A stretch of 64,000 bases of DNA from Sporolactobacillus sp. THM7-7 (GTDB lineage: Bacteria > Bacillota > Bacilli > Bacillales > Sporolactobacillaceae). Positions 56,173 through 64,000 of the stretch are shown here, piece by piece (position 1 is the first letter of the stretch; each line of letters opens with the position of its first letter). The translations under genes were made by a program, and so were the position numbers. The notes under the pieces were generated by a model. That model was not told the origin of the DNA. It ran no database searches and saw only the letters and a list, made by a program, of their open reading frames with translations. Location: NCBI RefSeq assembly GCF_004153225.1, contig NZ_SEMB01000001.1, forward strand, positions 1 through 64,000, written 5' to 3'.

Positions 56173-57838
56173 AACATTCCATGATAATCGGTAATATCAT
56201 TGGACGGCGTTTGGTTTTATCGAAAAAGTAACGACTCAATGCGTCGCGGATTCCGCTTTTCAGTGATGACCACTCGGAAACATGCTGCGTCAGCGCTTTT
56301 GACAGCACTTCGGAAACAATATGATTAGCCGTCTCCAGCAGAGCTTCTGACTCTCGTACATACACAAAACCCCGGGTAATGATTTCCGGACCAGAAAGGA
56401 TGCGCTTGCTGCGGCGTCCCAGCGTCACAACGACGATAACCGTCCCGTCCTGAGACAGGAGCCGTCTGTCGCGCAGTACAATGTTGCCGACGTCGCCGAC
56501 ACCGAGTCCATCCACGAGCAGACGGCCCGCCGGTACGGAATCAACCTGTCTGGCTTTCCCTTTTGTAAACTCAACCACGTCACCTTTATCCAGTAGGAAA
56601 ACGCGATGTGCTGAAAGTCCCATGGATTCAGCAATGGCTTGATGGGCCCTCATCATCTTGAACTCACCGTCAATCGGGATTAGATATCGCGGACGTGTCA
56701 GCTGAAGCATCAGTTTGAGATCATCCGCCGATCCGTGACCGGAGACATGCACCTGATCTCCGTAAATCACCTGGGCGCCTTCGCTCATCAGCTGATCGAT
56801 CGCATGGGTCACTGTTTTTTCATTGCTCGGTGTCAGTGAAGCTGCATAAATGATCAGATCGTCCTCCTGCAGCCTCAGCCTTTTGTGTAAATGATTAGCC
56901 ATGCTTGTCAACGGGGTAAGCGGATCTCCATCGGATCCGCTCGTAAGAATAGCCAATCGATCCTTCGGCCATTTCGATGCCTTTTCCCAAGAAAGAAAAA
57001 GATTATTTGGAACACGAAGAAATCCCTCTTTGACTGCGATAGAAACAATCTTTTCCAAAACCCGGCCGTCGATCGACACCTTGCGCCGATGAAGTGCGCA
57101 AGTATTGAGAAATTGCTGTATACGAAAAATATTGGTCGCATGGATCGCCAGAATCACCCGACCGGAAGCCGAGTAGAGAATATGATTGAATCGATCGCCG
57201 GTAACCGCATCGGATGGTGCCTTTCCGGGGATTTCCGCATGTTTGCTGTCTGAAAGCAGGCAAAGAACGCCCTCGTCTCCAATTCGTGATATTTTGCTGA
57301 TATCCGTACGGATTCCGTTCACCGGGGTATAGTCAAATTTAAAGTCGCCTGTATGAACAATCGTTCCTTGTGACGTATGAACCGCTATACCAATCGCATC
57401 CGGTACACTGTGATAGGTCCGAAAAAAGGAAAGCCGTGTCTGCCCGATTTTTACGTCTTTATCGGGATCAATGACGATAAACCAGTCATTTTGGTAACCG
57501 ACGCCGGCATCCTTCAGACTTTCTTTAACCAGTGCGATCGTCAGCCTCGTTCCGTAAACCGGCACTTTCAACTCCTTCAGCAAAAACGGCAGCCCGCCGA
57601 TATTTGCCTGATGTCCGTGCGTCAGGAGAATCGCTCTGATCCGTTCGCGGTTCTCTGTCAGATAAGACACATCGGGAATGACTGTATCTACCCCGAGCAT
57701 GTCTTCGTGCGGGTGCATTAATCCCGCGTCAATCACGTAAATATCATGATTTACTTCAATGACTGTCGAATTATTTCCAATTTCACCAACGCCGCCCATT
57801 GCATAAATTCTTACGCTGTCGTGCTTCGAATTTGCCAA
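56171..57838 (-). CDS. rnjB: Ribonuclease J2
   Basis: RNase J-family protein of 555 residues with metallo-beta-lactamase, beta-CASP and C-terminal domains. It forms a complex with RNase J1 in Bacillus. The metal site is degenerate: motif 2 reads THGHQANIGG instead of HxHxDH, and the late histidine motif reads IPIDGEF instead of PVHGE; HTGDFKFD and VSGHGS are kept. This fits J2, known to be weakly active, rather than J1. Start is TTG 57838, with AGGAGG eight bases upstream. It follows dapA, as in Bacillus. Confidence 0.92.
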   Translation of the reverse strand: MANSKHDSVRIYAMGGVGEIGNNSTVIEVNHDIYVIDAGLMHPHEDMLGVDTVIPDVSYLTENRERIRAILLTHGHQANIGGLPFLLKELKVPVYGTRLTIALVKESLKDAGVGYQNDWFIVIDPDKDVKIGQTRLSFFRTYHSVPDAIGIAVHTSQGTIVHTGDFKFDYTPVNGIRTDISKISRIGDEGVLCLLSDSKHAEIPGKAPSDAVTGDRFNHILYSASGRVILAIHATNIFRIQQFLNTCALHRRKVSIDGRVLEKIVSIAVKEGFLRVPNNLFLSWEKASKWPKDRLAILTSGSDGDPLTPLTSMANHLHKRLRLQEDDLIIYAASLTPSNEKTVTHAIDQLMSEGAQVIYGDQVHVSGHGSADDLKLMLQLTRPRYLIPIDGEFKMMRAHQAIAESMGLSAHRVFLLDKGDVVEFTKGKARQVDSVPAGRLLVDGLGVGDVGNIVLRDRRLLSQDGTVIVVVTLGRRSKRILSGPEIITRGFVYVRESEALLETANHIVSEVLSKALTQHVSEWSSLKSGIRDALSRYFFDKTKRRPMILPIIMEC

Positions 57839-57974
57839 TGGGCATTCCTCCTATTAAGTTGAGCAGCCATCTCTGTTCATCCGAACTAATCATTGCCTTT
57901 ATTATAACCAAACCGAAGCACAAAGTACAATTTTAAATAAAAATGATCACGCGGTCTAAAATCCGATATAACCG

Positions 57975-58150
57975 AACAAGATGAGTGCCGAAAAAGGGAA
58001 AGTACTTTCCCATTTCTCTGTTTCGGCGACTTATGCTGCCTTTCTGAGCTTATATTCCGCAGTTTCCGTAATCTATTCAGCAGTTCCGAGCTCCCGATTC
58101 GGCAGTCCTAGCCTATCATTCAGTAAATTCGGCCCATCAGGCGGCCATTC
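57975..58150. repeat. Tandem array 4: degenerate 20-22-bp units
   Basis: Recurring TTCNGCAGT-like anchors at about 58020, 58056, 58077, 58099 and 58120 with 20-22 bp between most of them, between the start of rnjB and the end of dapA. It is more degenerate than arrays 1 and 2. The remaining sequence of this 377-bp gap holds nothing else I recognise. Confidence 0.55.
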
Positions 58151-58177
58151 TTTCTCAACGGCTCTATAAAATAAAAG

Positions 58178-58202
58178 AGCGAATGAGAAAAATCTCATCC
58201 AC
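58178..58202 (-). terminator. Terminator after dapA
   Basis: Stem GAATGAGA / TCTCATCC-like around AAAA (six to seven pairs), followed on the minus strand by CTCTTTTATTTT. Confidence 0.5.
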
Positions 58203-58215
58203 CCTTATTGTGACG

Positions 58216-59127
58216 CTATTTCGCCTCGTTTGCGTCCTTCAAGGTCGTGGCGTCGTTTTTGCATTGGCGATAGACGTTAAGAAGAAGCGTCCGTTCAGCC
58301 TCGGTCAGTGGGACCATCGGCAGGCGCACTCCTCCGACAGGAACGCCCGTTTCATTCAGCAGCGCCTTAATCGGGGAGGGGCTTGGCGCGGCAAAGAGTT
58401 CACGCATGAGCGGAAGCAGGGCCCGATGAAAAGCGGCCGCCTCGCTGACTTCGCCCCTCAGATAAGCACCCATCATCGCCTGCATCTCCGGGCCGACAAC
58501 ATGAGAAGATACGGAGATGACGCCATGCCCGCCAATAGAGAGAATCGGCAGGGTCAATCCGTCGTCTCCGCTGTACAGATGAAAGTTTTCGTCCGTGCCG
58601 CTGACGATCGCCGCCATCTGGTCCAGATCGCCGCTTGCTTCTTTTACGGCCACAACGTTATCGATCTCGGACAAACGAATGATCGTATCGGCGGAAATAT
58701 TCACCTTCGAGCGGCCTGGGATATTGTAAACCACAAGCGGAACGGGAGCACTTTCGGCAATCGCTTTAAAGTGTCTGTACAAGCCCTCCTGGTTCGGCTT
58801 ATTGTAATAGGGCGCCACTGCCATGATCCCATCCACACCCAGCCTTGCGGTCTCTTTCGACACTAAAACCGACTGCTCCGTATTGTTACTCCCGGTGCCG
58901 GCAATAATCTTCAGACGTCCCGCCGATACTTTGACGACGTGTTCGAACAGTGTCAACTTCTCCTCGAGGGTCAGAGTTGGCGACTCTCCCGTCGTTCCCG
59001 CTACAACCACGCCGTCCGAACCGTGATCAATCAAATATTCCAGAAGATCCGTCGTCCTCTTAAGACTCAGTTTTCCATTTTCATCGAACGGTGTGACCAT
59101 CGCGGTCAATAATCTGCCAAAATCCAT
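58216..59127 (-). CDS. dapA: 4-hydroxy-tetrahydrodipicolinate synthase
   Basis: Condenses pyruvate and aspartate semialdehyde for lysine, diaminopimelate and, in spores, dipicolinate. The 303 residues show VAGTTGESPTL near 42, the tyrosine of YYNKPNQEGLY near 132, and the Schiff-base lysine in VVAVKEASGDL near 160. ATG 59127 has AGGAG eight bases upstream, inside the end of dapG; an in-frame GTG at 59136 would overlap dapG by four bases. Coupled to dapG with only five bases between stop and start. Confidence 0.95.
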   Translation of the reverse strand: MDFGRLLTAMVTPFDENGKLSLKRTTDLLEYLIDHGSDGVVVAGTTGESPTLTLEEKLTLFEHVVKVSAGRLKIIAGTGSNNTEQSVLVSKETARLGVDGIMAVAPYYNKPNQEGLYRHFKAIAESAPVPLVVYNIPGRSKVNISADTIIRLSEIDNVVAVKEASGDLDQMAAIVSGTDENFHLYSGDDGLTLPILSIGGHGVISVSSHVVGPEMQAMMGAYLRGEVSEAAAFHRALLPLMRELFAAPSPSPIKALLNETGVPVGGVRLPMVPLTEAERTLLLNVYRQCKNDATTLKDANEAK

Positions 59128-59132
59128 CTTTC

Positions 59133-60380
59133 TCACTCCTGTTTCGGATCATCCAAACCCGCTTCTTCCTGCTCTTTTTCCAAGTGAAACGCTCGATGCA
59201 GCGCATTGACGGCGCGTTCCATATTTATCTGCTTCACTAAAACCCAAATGGTATTGTGTGAATCGGCAGACTGTAAAATACGAATGCCTTTTTCCGTAAG
59301 GGCATTGACAATCGTAGAAGCTACCCCTGGAACTCCGGCCATTCCGGCCCCCACCGCTGAAACTTTGGCGCAGCCGGTCGTGACTTCAGGCACATAGCCC
59401 ATACGTTTCAGCGTTCCGACGGCCAGCTTCGTCATATTTTCCATCACCGTATAAATGACGCCGTGCGGACTGATATTGATTAAATCGATGCTGATACCAA
59501 GTTCGGCCATGGCCTTAAAGACCCTGGCCTGAAGATCATACTCTTCTTTTCCTGCACGAACGCGAATCTGAGTGACGCCCTTTACATAGGTAATGCCGGT
59601 TACTGGCCGATCTTTGATATCCCGGCCCTCTGTCGTCCGATTCATTGTCGTAACAAGGGTCCCGAGACTATCCGACGTCGTTGACCGGATATGAATGGGA
59701 ATCTTGGCCGTCATGGCTATTTCCACAGCACGCGGATGAATCACTTTCGCCCCTTGATAGGCAAGATGACAAACCTCATTATACGTGAGGACCGATAATC
59801 GCCGGGCATCGCTGACAATTCGGGGATCGGCCGTCATCACGCCGTTGACATCGGTGAAAATGTCAATCCACTCCGCATGGACGGCCGCACCCAGCGCCGC
59901 AGCCGACGTATCGCTGCCTCCCCGGCCGAGCGTCGTGATTTCTCCGTCAAGCGTCTGTCCCTGAAAGCCGGCGACAACTACTGTGTCCAAATGCTCGAGT
60001 TTGCGGAGCAGCGGCCCAACCTTCATGTCGATGATTTTTGCTTCGTTAAACATTCTATTCGTTCGAAAACCGGCCTGTGCCCCGGTCATCGCTTCGGACC
60101 GTATACCCGCTTCTTTCAAAAGGTTCGAAAAAACCACCATGGAAATGGTTTCTCCGCAGGACATGAGAATGTCTCTTTCCCTCGGCGAACTGTTTGCGCC
60201 TCTGATCAGGCCGAGCAGTGTATCCGTTGCGTACGGATCGCCCGAGCGGCCCATGGCGGAGACAACAACAATGACTTTGTAACCCTCTTTTACAGCCTTT
60301 GACACATGTCTGACCGCATGGTCCCTCATTTTCTGAGTCTGTACGGAGGTCCCTCCGAATTTTTGTACGATGATTTTCAA
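59133..60380 (-). CDS. dapG: Aspartokinase I (diaminopimelate-sensitive type)
   Basis: Phosphorylates aspartate at the head of the lysine/DAP/threonine pathway. The 415 residues start with the kinase motif VQKFGGTSV (5-13), have TTLGRGGSDTSA near 151 and two ACT regulatory domains after about 265. Start is TTG 60380 with GGAG five bases upstream; no in-frame ATG is better placed. Position next to dapA and the dipicolinate synthase genes marks it as DapG. The aspartate-semialdehyde dehydrogenase gene asd, normally just upstream, is absent. Confidence 0.94.
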   Translation of the reverse strand: MKIIVQKFGGTSVQTQKMRDHAVRHVSKAVKEGYKVIVVVSAMGRSGDPYATDTLLGLIRGANSSPRERDILMSCGETISMVVFSNLLKEAGIRSEAMTGAQAGFRTNRMFNEAKIIDMKVGPLLRKLEHLDTVVVAGFQGQTLDGEITTLGRGGSDTSAAALGAAVHAEWIDIFTDVNGVMTADPRIVSDARRLSVLTYNEVCHLAYQGAKVIHPRAVEIAMTAKIPIHIRSTTSDSLGTLVTTMNRTTEGRDIKDRPVTGITYVKGVTQIRVRAGKEEYDLQARVFKAMAELGISIDLINISPHGVIYTVMENMTKLAVGTLKRMGYVPEVTTGCAKVSAVGAGMAGVPGVASTIVNALTEKGIRILQSADSHNTIWVLVKQINMERAVNALHRAFHLEKEQEEAGLDDPKQE

Positions 60381-60676
60381 ATCGACTCCGTCCTTTCACC
60401 TGAAGAGGGATAACTTTACTCATCGGATAAGCTTGTGCAAACGGCGACATGTCTGATCCTGCCCGCCATATGCGAAATCTCTCTCCAGATCTCTTCAGGC
60501 TGCCCTCTCTTTTTCTGTTGTTCTATTATAAAAGTTGATATTTTACGTTTTTTTGTAAAAACAACCAATCAAGTATCTGCTAATGCCTGAAAAAACAGTG
60601 AAACAGCCGATCCGCAGTGCCAGTTCTATTTTATCACATTCCGCTGAGGAAAAAAGATCAATCGCAAATATTCCAG

Positions 60677-61273
60677 TCAAGTCCCGACCGTTCGCTCTAT
60701 GAGGACCGGCTGAAGCTGCCTGCCCTCAATGGCGGATTCAATCGTCTCTATCATTTTATCCATCCGGCCGACAAGGGAATTGGGCTTGCCGAACGGATCA
60801 TCCTGGCCGAACGGGATGAAGTAGATATTTTTAGTGACAATCAGTTTTGCGATATTTTGCAGATTCAGTCCGAGCCCGTCGTTGGTCGAAATCCCGAGAA
60901 CAACGGGCCGCCCGTTTCTGAGCGTCGCTTTAGCCGCCATAAGCACCGGGCTGTCCGTCTGCGCGTTCGCGAATTTGCTCAGCGAATTGCCGGTCAGCGG
61001 GGCGATCACCATACAGTCCAGCGGTTTCTTCGGTCCGTACGGTTCCGCTTTGACAATCGAATCCACGGTTTTCTGCCCCGTCATGCTTTCCACTTTATCA
61101 ATCCAGTCTTTTCCATCTCCGAAACGGGTGACCGTCTGTTTCACAGTGTAAGTGACAAAAGCCGTGACCTTGCTGCCCGCATCGATCAGTTTCTGTACTT
61201 CCGGAACAACCTGGCTGTAGGTACAGTGGGACCCGGTAATTCCGAAACCGATGTGCTTCCCCTTAATCGTCAT
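60677..61273 (-). CDS. spoVFB: Dipicolinate synthase subunit B
   Basis: Flavoprotein-like subunit of dipicolinate synthase, expressed in the mother cell to fill the spore core with dipicolinic acid. The 198 residues begin IKGKHIGFGITGSHCTYSQV and contain the flavoprotein-fold segments MVIAPLTGNSLSKFANAQTD near 95-115 and GRPVVLGISTNDGLG near 127. I place the start at ATG 61273 with GGAGG upstream; the longer frame is not supported. It overlaps spoVFA by 11 bases, so the two subunits are coupled. Confidence 0.95.
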   Translation of the reverse strand: MTIKGKHIGFGITGSHCTYSQVVPEVQKLIDAGSKVTAFVTYTVKQTVTRFGDGKDWIDKVESMTGQKTVDSIVKAEPYGPKKPLDCMVIAPLTGNSLSKFANAQTDSPVLMAAKATLRNGRPVVLGISTNDGLGLNLQNIAKLIVTKNIYFIPFGQDDPFGKPNSLVGRMDKMIETIESAIEGRQLQPVLIERTVGT

Positions 61274-62168
61274 TTCTTTTTTCCTCCTCCGAAAATTTTT
61301 CCAGCAATAGTTCCGAGAGAACGTTAGCGATGATTCGACCGGCTGTCTTCGGGGCGACCAGACCGGGAAGACCCGGGGTAATGATCGCTTTAATGCCGCG
61401 CTTTTTGGCATAACGAAAATCCGTTCCGCCAGGAAGGGAAGCAACATCGAGAATAAAGCTGCTCGCCGGCATATGCGACAGCACCTGGCTGGTCAGCACC
61501 ATTGCAGGAATCGTGTTGATACAGATTTCCGCGTCCTGGACTTGAGATGCCAGATCTTTAATATAAAACGATTCAACCCCCATCTCGAAAGCGCGAGCCA
61601 GATGCTCAGGGCGGCGGACGCCTACCTTGACGGAAGCGCCGAGCGCCGAAAACGCCCGAACAAGACTCAGCCCCGTGCGTCCGAGCCCGAGAATAATGAC
61701 ATTTGCGCCATGGATCGTTATGTCTGTATGCTGAATCACCATCATGATCGATCCTTCGACGGTTGGAATGGAATTGTATATCGCCACATCGTCACGCTCG
61801 AACAGTTTCACGACTTCCCGCCCAGCCTCGAGCGAGACTTGGTCAAGATACGGAGTTGAAATTCCTGAATAAATGGTGCAATATTGCGGCGTCTCCCCCA
61901 GCCACTCTTTTGTCAGTTTGATGGTTTGGCTGGAAAATGTCGCTTCGACATGCCCTTCATCATCCGTTCCGCTGACGGGAAGAATGATACTGTCGACATC
62001 GCTCGGACGGATCTCATCCATATTCACCTTTATGGCCCCGACAAAATTCTGGTTCAGCTGATCGAAACCGACGAGCGACAGATGGGCATCAAGCGCATTT
62101 AATTTATCGATGATTTCGATCTGCCGAGCGTCCCCTCCTAAAATCAAAATGTGCTTGTTTGTCAGCAT
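61263..62168 (-). CDS. spoVFA: Dipicolinate synthase subunit A
   Basis: NAD(P)-binding subunit of dipicolinate synthase. The 301 residues match the B. subtilis length. MLTNKHILILGGDARQIEII starts the first nucleotide-binding region and GANVIILGLGRTGLSLVRAF near 153 is a full dinucleotide fold; ITPGLPGLVAPKTAGRI closes the protein. ATG 62168 has GGAGGG eight bases upstream; 65 extra in-frame codons upstream contain the promoter and are not coding. A sigma-K-type promoter lies 66 bases upstream. Confidence 0.95.
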   Translation of the reverse strand: MLTNKHILILGGDARQIEIIDKLNALDAHLSLVGFDQLNQNFVGAIKVNMDEIRPSDVDSIILPVSGTDDEGHVEATFSSQTIKLTKEWLGETPQYCTIYSGISTPYLDQVSLEAGREVVKLFERDDVAIYNSIPTVEGSIMMVIQHTDITIHGANVIILGLGRTGLSLVRAFSALGASVKVGVRRPEHLARAFEMGVESFYIKDLASQVQDAEICINTIPAMVLTSQVLSHMPASSFILDVASLPGGTDFRYAKKRGIKAIITPGLPGLVAPKTAGRIIANVLSELLLEKFSEEEKRNDD

Positions 62169-62233
62169 CGACTTTCCCTCCGAATGGCTATTCTTTACCT
62201 GTCGGAATATAGCCGGTTTTTCTCTTAACACTT

Positions 62234-62261
62234 TATGGTATGACAGGCGCCCGCCGATGTG
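62234..62261 (-). promoter_or_regulatory. Sigma-K-type promoter of spoVFAB
   Basis: Minus strand CACA (62261-62258), 15-bp spacer, CATACCATA (62242-62234), a full match to the -10 CATANNNTA. Mother-cell sigma-K control of spoVF is known in B. subtilis. Confidence 0.75.
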
Positions 62262-62381
62262 AAAAGCGGAGGGGGCGGGGCAGAAAGATAACTTGCCGGC
62301 AGGCAAGGTCAAGCTGCACTGATTGAGCTTTTTGCTGGCATTTATTTCTGCATTACCGCCCATTTAAGCGGAATGAAAAAG

Positions 62382-62418
62382 CTCCCGTGAAAATCGTCAT
62401 TTGATTTTCACAGGAGCG
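62382..62418 (-). terminator. Terminator after mlpA
   Basis: Fifteen-pair stem GCTCCCGTGAAAATC / GATTTTCACAGGAGC with one wobble on the minus strand and a T run after it. Confidence 0.85.
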
Positions 62419-62459
62419 TTATGAGTGATGGATAAACCATGAAACCGTGCCTGTTTGGT

Positions 62460-63701
62460 TCATCCTATTAGAGCAGCCGGCATCTCTCCAGTCGGACTGA
62501 CGATCGAGCAGGAGTACGGACCGCTGAAAATCAGTTTCGCGACACGCTGCACATCATTAAGTGTCACCGTATCGATTTTTTTTATCATTTCGTCGATCGA
62601 CAGTTCGCGGCCGAGATACATTTCGTTTTTTGCATTTTGCCCCATCCGGCTATTCGTACTCTCAAGTCCGAAAAGGATACTGCCTTTGATCTGCGCCTTG
62701 CTGCTTTCAAGTTCTTTATCGGTAAGCCCCTTCTTTGTCAGCTCATCAATAATGTGAAGAATGGATTTCCCAAGTTCCTCCACTTTCCCGGCCGCTGCTG
62801 CCCCATAAATCGTCAGAAGCCCGCTGTCCTTAAAAGCCGTGTGGAACGAAAAAACGGAGTAGGCCAGGCTGAGTTCTTCACGGATTTTCTGAAACAATCG
62901 GCTGCTCATGCTCCCGCCGAGCGCATTGTTCAGCACCATCAAAGGAACCATGGCTTCATCCGAACTCGGGACGCCTTCGAAACCGAAGCAGACATGCGCT
63001 TGTTCCGTCTCCTTTTTTCGAGCGATTTTCCCCGGAGAGAAAGAGGGGGCCGGCTGGCGTTCTTCCGCTTCAGGTACCTTATAGTCCATAAAGATATCCT
63101 CTACAGTCTGGATGAAGTCTTCATTCACCCGACCGGCCACGGAGACAACAATATTATCCGGCGTGTAATGTGTATGCATATGTTTCTTTAAATCATCGGG
63201 GCCAAAATCCGCCAGCGTCTTCTTGGTTCCAAGAATCGGGTAGCCAAGCGGATGATGGGCAAAACTCGCTGCGCTGAGCAGATCATGAACGAGATCGTCC
63301 GGCGAGTCTTCATACATTTTAATCTCTTCCCCAATGACCTGCTTTTCTTTTTCAAGCTCCCCCCGGTCAAAACGGGAATGAAAGAGCATATCGGCAAGAA
63401 TAGTCAAGGCATAGGGGGCGTCGCTGTCCATCACTTTGGCATAATAACACGTACATTCCTTCGATGTAAAAGCGTTAACCTGGCCACCGATCCGGTCAAA
63501 GGCTTCGGCTATCTCGCGGGCGCTTCGCGTCTTCGTTCCTTTGAACAGCATGTGTTCGATAAAATGGGAAATCCCGTTGTTCGACACATTTTCATAACGC
63601 GAGCCGGTCCCGACCCAAATGCCCATGCTGACTGAACGAACGTAAGGTATTTTTTCCAGCAGTATACGGATGCCATTGGCACACCGATGTTTGATGACCA
63701 C
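62460..63701 (-). CDS. mlpA: M16 zinc protease MlpA
   Basis: Insulinase-family peptidase (YmxG) of about 414 residues. The zinc motif is intact in GISHFIEHMLFKG near residue 43, followed by the glutamate in VIGEEIKMYEDSPDD near 122 and the GGSMSSRLFQKIREELSLAY pocket near 270. I choose GTG 63701: GGGGGA lies seven bases upstream and the protein then starts VVIKHRCANGIRI, as in Bacillus; the 16 extra codons upstream are polar and lack a site. It is the leftmost gene before the spoVF operon, as in B. subtilis (mlpA-spoVFA). Confidence 0.93.
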   Translation of the reverse strand: MVIKHRCANGIRILLEKIPYVRSVSMGIWVGTGSRYENVSNNGISHFIEHMLFKGTKTRSAREIAEAFDRIGGQVNAFTSKECTCYYAKVMDSDAPYALTILADMLFHSRFDRGELEKEKQVIGEEIKMYEDSPDDLVHDLLSAASFAHHPLGYPILGTKKTLADFGPDDLKKHMHTHYTPDNIVVSVAGRVNEDFIQTVEDIFMDYKVPEAEERQPAPSFSPGKIARKKETEQAHVCFGFEGVPSSDEAMVPLMVLNNALGGSMSSRLFQKIREELSLAYSVFSFHTAFKDSGLLTIYGAAAAGKVEELGKSILHIIDELTKKGLTDKELESSKAQIKGSILFGLESTNSRMGQNAKNEMYLGRELSIDEMIKKIDTVTLNDVQRVAKLIFSGPYSCSIVSPTGEMPAALIG

Positions 63702-63800
63702 AGATGAGTCCCCCTGTCTCTCTTTCTTTCCCGTTTCGCGTCTGTTCAAAAAGACGCATGCGTTTCTCCCCGTCTTTCACCCCGGGCGAAAGGTCCCGCT

Positions 63801-63830
63801 CTTTTTCCCGGGTTTTTCAAGAACCTTTAT
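63801..63830. repeat. Dispersed 30-bp element, copy 4
   Basis: CTTTTTCCCGGGTTTTTCAA followed by GAACCTTTAT, about 100 bp upstream of the mlpA start. The most divergent of the four copies. Confidence 0.5.
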
Positions 63831-63928
63831 AAATTACTATATAATATAGCACGACAACATCATGCGGACAATTATTTTCCCTTTTTCTCTCTTTTTCGCA
63901 GAAAGTATTTTGTCCCCGTGATGGGACA

Positions 63929-63954
63929 TAAAAAAAAGCAGGTCTGTGACCGGC
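63929..63954 (-). terminator. Terminator of the upstream minus-strand gene
   Basis: Stem GCAGGTC (63938-63944) / GACCGGC (63948-63954) with one mismatch; the A run at 63929-63937 is a T tract on the minus strand. Confidence 0.7.
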
Positions 63955-63971
63955 CTCTCACTCGGTGTATG

Positions 63972-64000
63972 TTACGGATCCTGAAAATTTTTAAGGGACA
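63972..64000 (-). CDS. 3-prime tail of a gene running off the window
   Basis: One minus-strand frame reads SLKNFQDP and stops at 63972, 18 bp before a terminator, so the end of an upstream gene is likely. In B. subtilis the gene before mlpA is the polysaccharide deacetylase-like ylxY; nine codons are too few to confirm it. Confidence 0.35.

Noticed and set aside
60381-60676. Lysine riboswitch before dapG
   Set aside because: The L-box core is not visible in this gap and only a TATAAT-like element without a -35 was seen.

Overview
The window comes from a low-to-moderate GC Gram-positive endospore former of the order Bacillales. The right-hand third carries, in the order known from Bacillus subtilis, mlpA(ymxG)-spoVFA-spoVFB-dapG-dapA-rnjB-spoIIIE-ymfF-ymfH-ymfI-ymfJ-ymfK-ymfM-pgsA-cinA-recA-rny-ymdB-spoVS, all on the minus strand. 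Spore genes (dipicolinate synthase, SpoVS, SpoIIIE), a sigma-K-type promoter at spoVFA, a sigma-H-type promoter at spoVS, and CcpA (cre) sites in the sugar regions all fit. The genus cannot be fixed from the sequence alone; a Sporolactobacillaceae-like organism is possible but is a guess. Missing from their usual places are asd (between spoVFB and dapG), tepA/ylzJ (between rnjB and spoIIIE) and ymfC-E (between spoIIIE and ymfF).

Layout. 0.2-5.3 kb: a sugar-derivative locus with a SorC regulator, a 2-hydroxyacid dehydrogenase, an LsrK/YoaC-like FGGY kinase and a divergent MFS permease; the divergent region carries repeated 14-bp operators. 5.7-9.7 kb: ribokinase, Nudix hydrolase, HAD phosphatase, a small membrane protein, an alpha/beta hydrolase. 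9.9-20.5 kb: beta-galactoside/alpha-galactoside region with a GPH-family permease, a small 80-residue protein, LacZ, an aldose 1-epimerase and a GH-D clan glycosidase. The permease promoter region is duplicated in front of the glycosidase, joined to a truncated copy of the small gene, which looks like a deletion scar. 20.4-25.6 kb: a remnant of an EVE-domain (McrB-like) gene, a single-chain DNA methylase with an HsdS-like tail, and a DUF2975/HTH/DUF4173 membrane-regulatory set. 25.9-30.2 kb: Fur-type siderophore uptake operon ending in a ferredoxin-NADP reductase-like flavoprotein. 30.4-37.6 kb: L-rhamnoside locus (alpha-L-rhamnosidase, MFS permease, lactaldehyde dehydrogenase, DeoR-type regulator) whose aldolase gene rhaD survives only as a C-terminal fragment just behind an excellent promoter. 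37.7-40.3 kb: a TarS-like glycosyltransferase and a CBS-domain protein. 40.5-64 kb: the conserved housekeeping and sporulation block.

The left two thirds behave as an accessory, carbon-source region: several transcription units carry cre-like sites at or next to the promoter or just upstream of the first gene, and three gene remnants (UroD-like, McrB/EVE-like, RhaD) plus one deletion scar show active decay. The most unusual non-coding signals are: (i) four intergenic arrays of 20-22-bp tandem units, each with its own unit sequence; (ii) a roughly 30-bp element repeated in four intergenic gaps of the conserved block; (iii) two related, strongly structured segments flanking rny, one of them in a leader of about 240 nt. 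No tRNA, rRNA, CRISPR array, intact insertion sequence or prophage was recognised. All calls are by eye; no database search was run.
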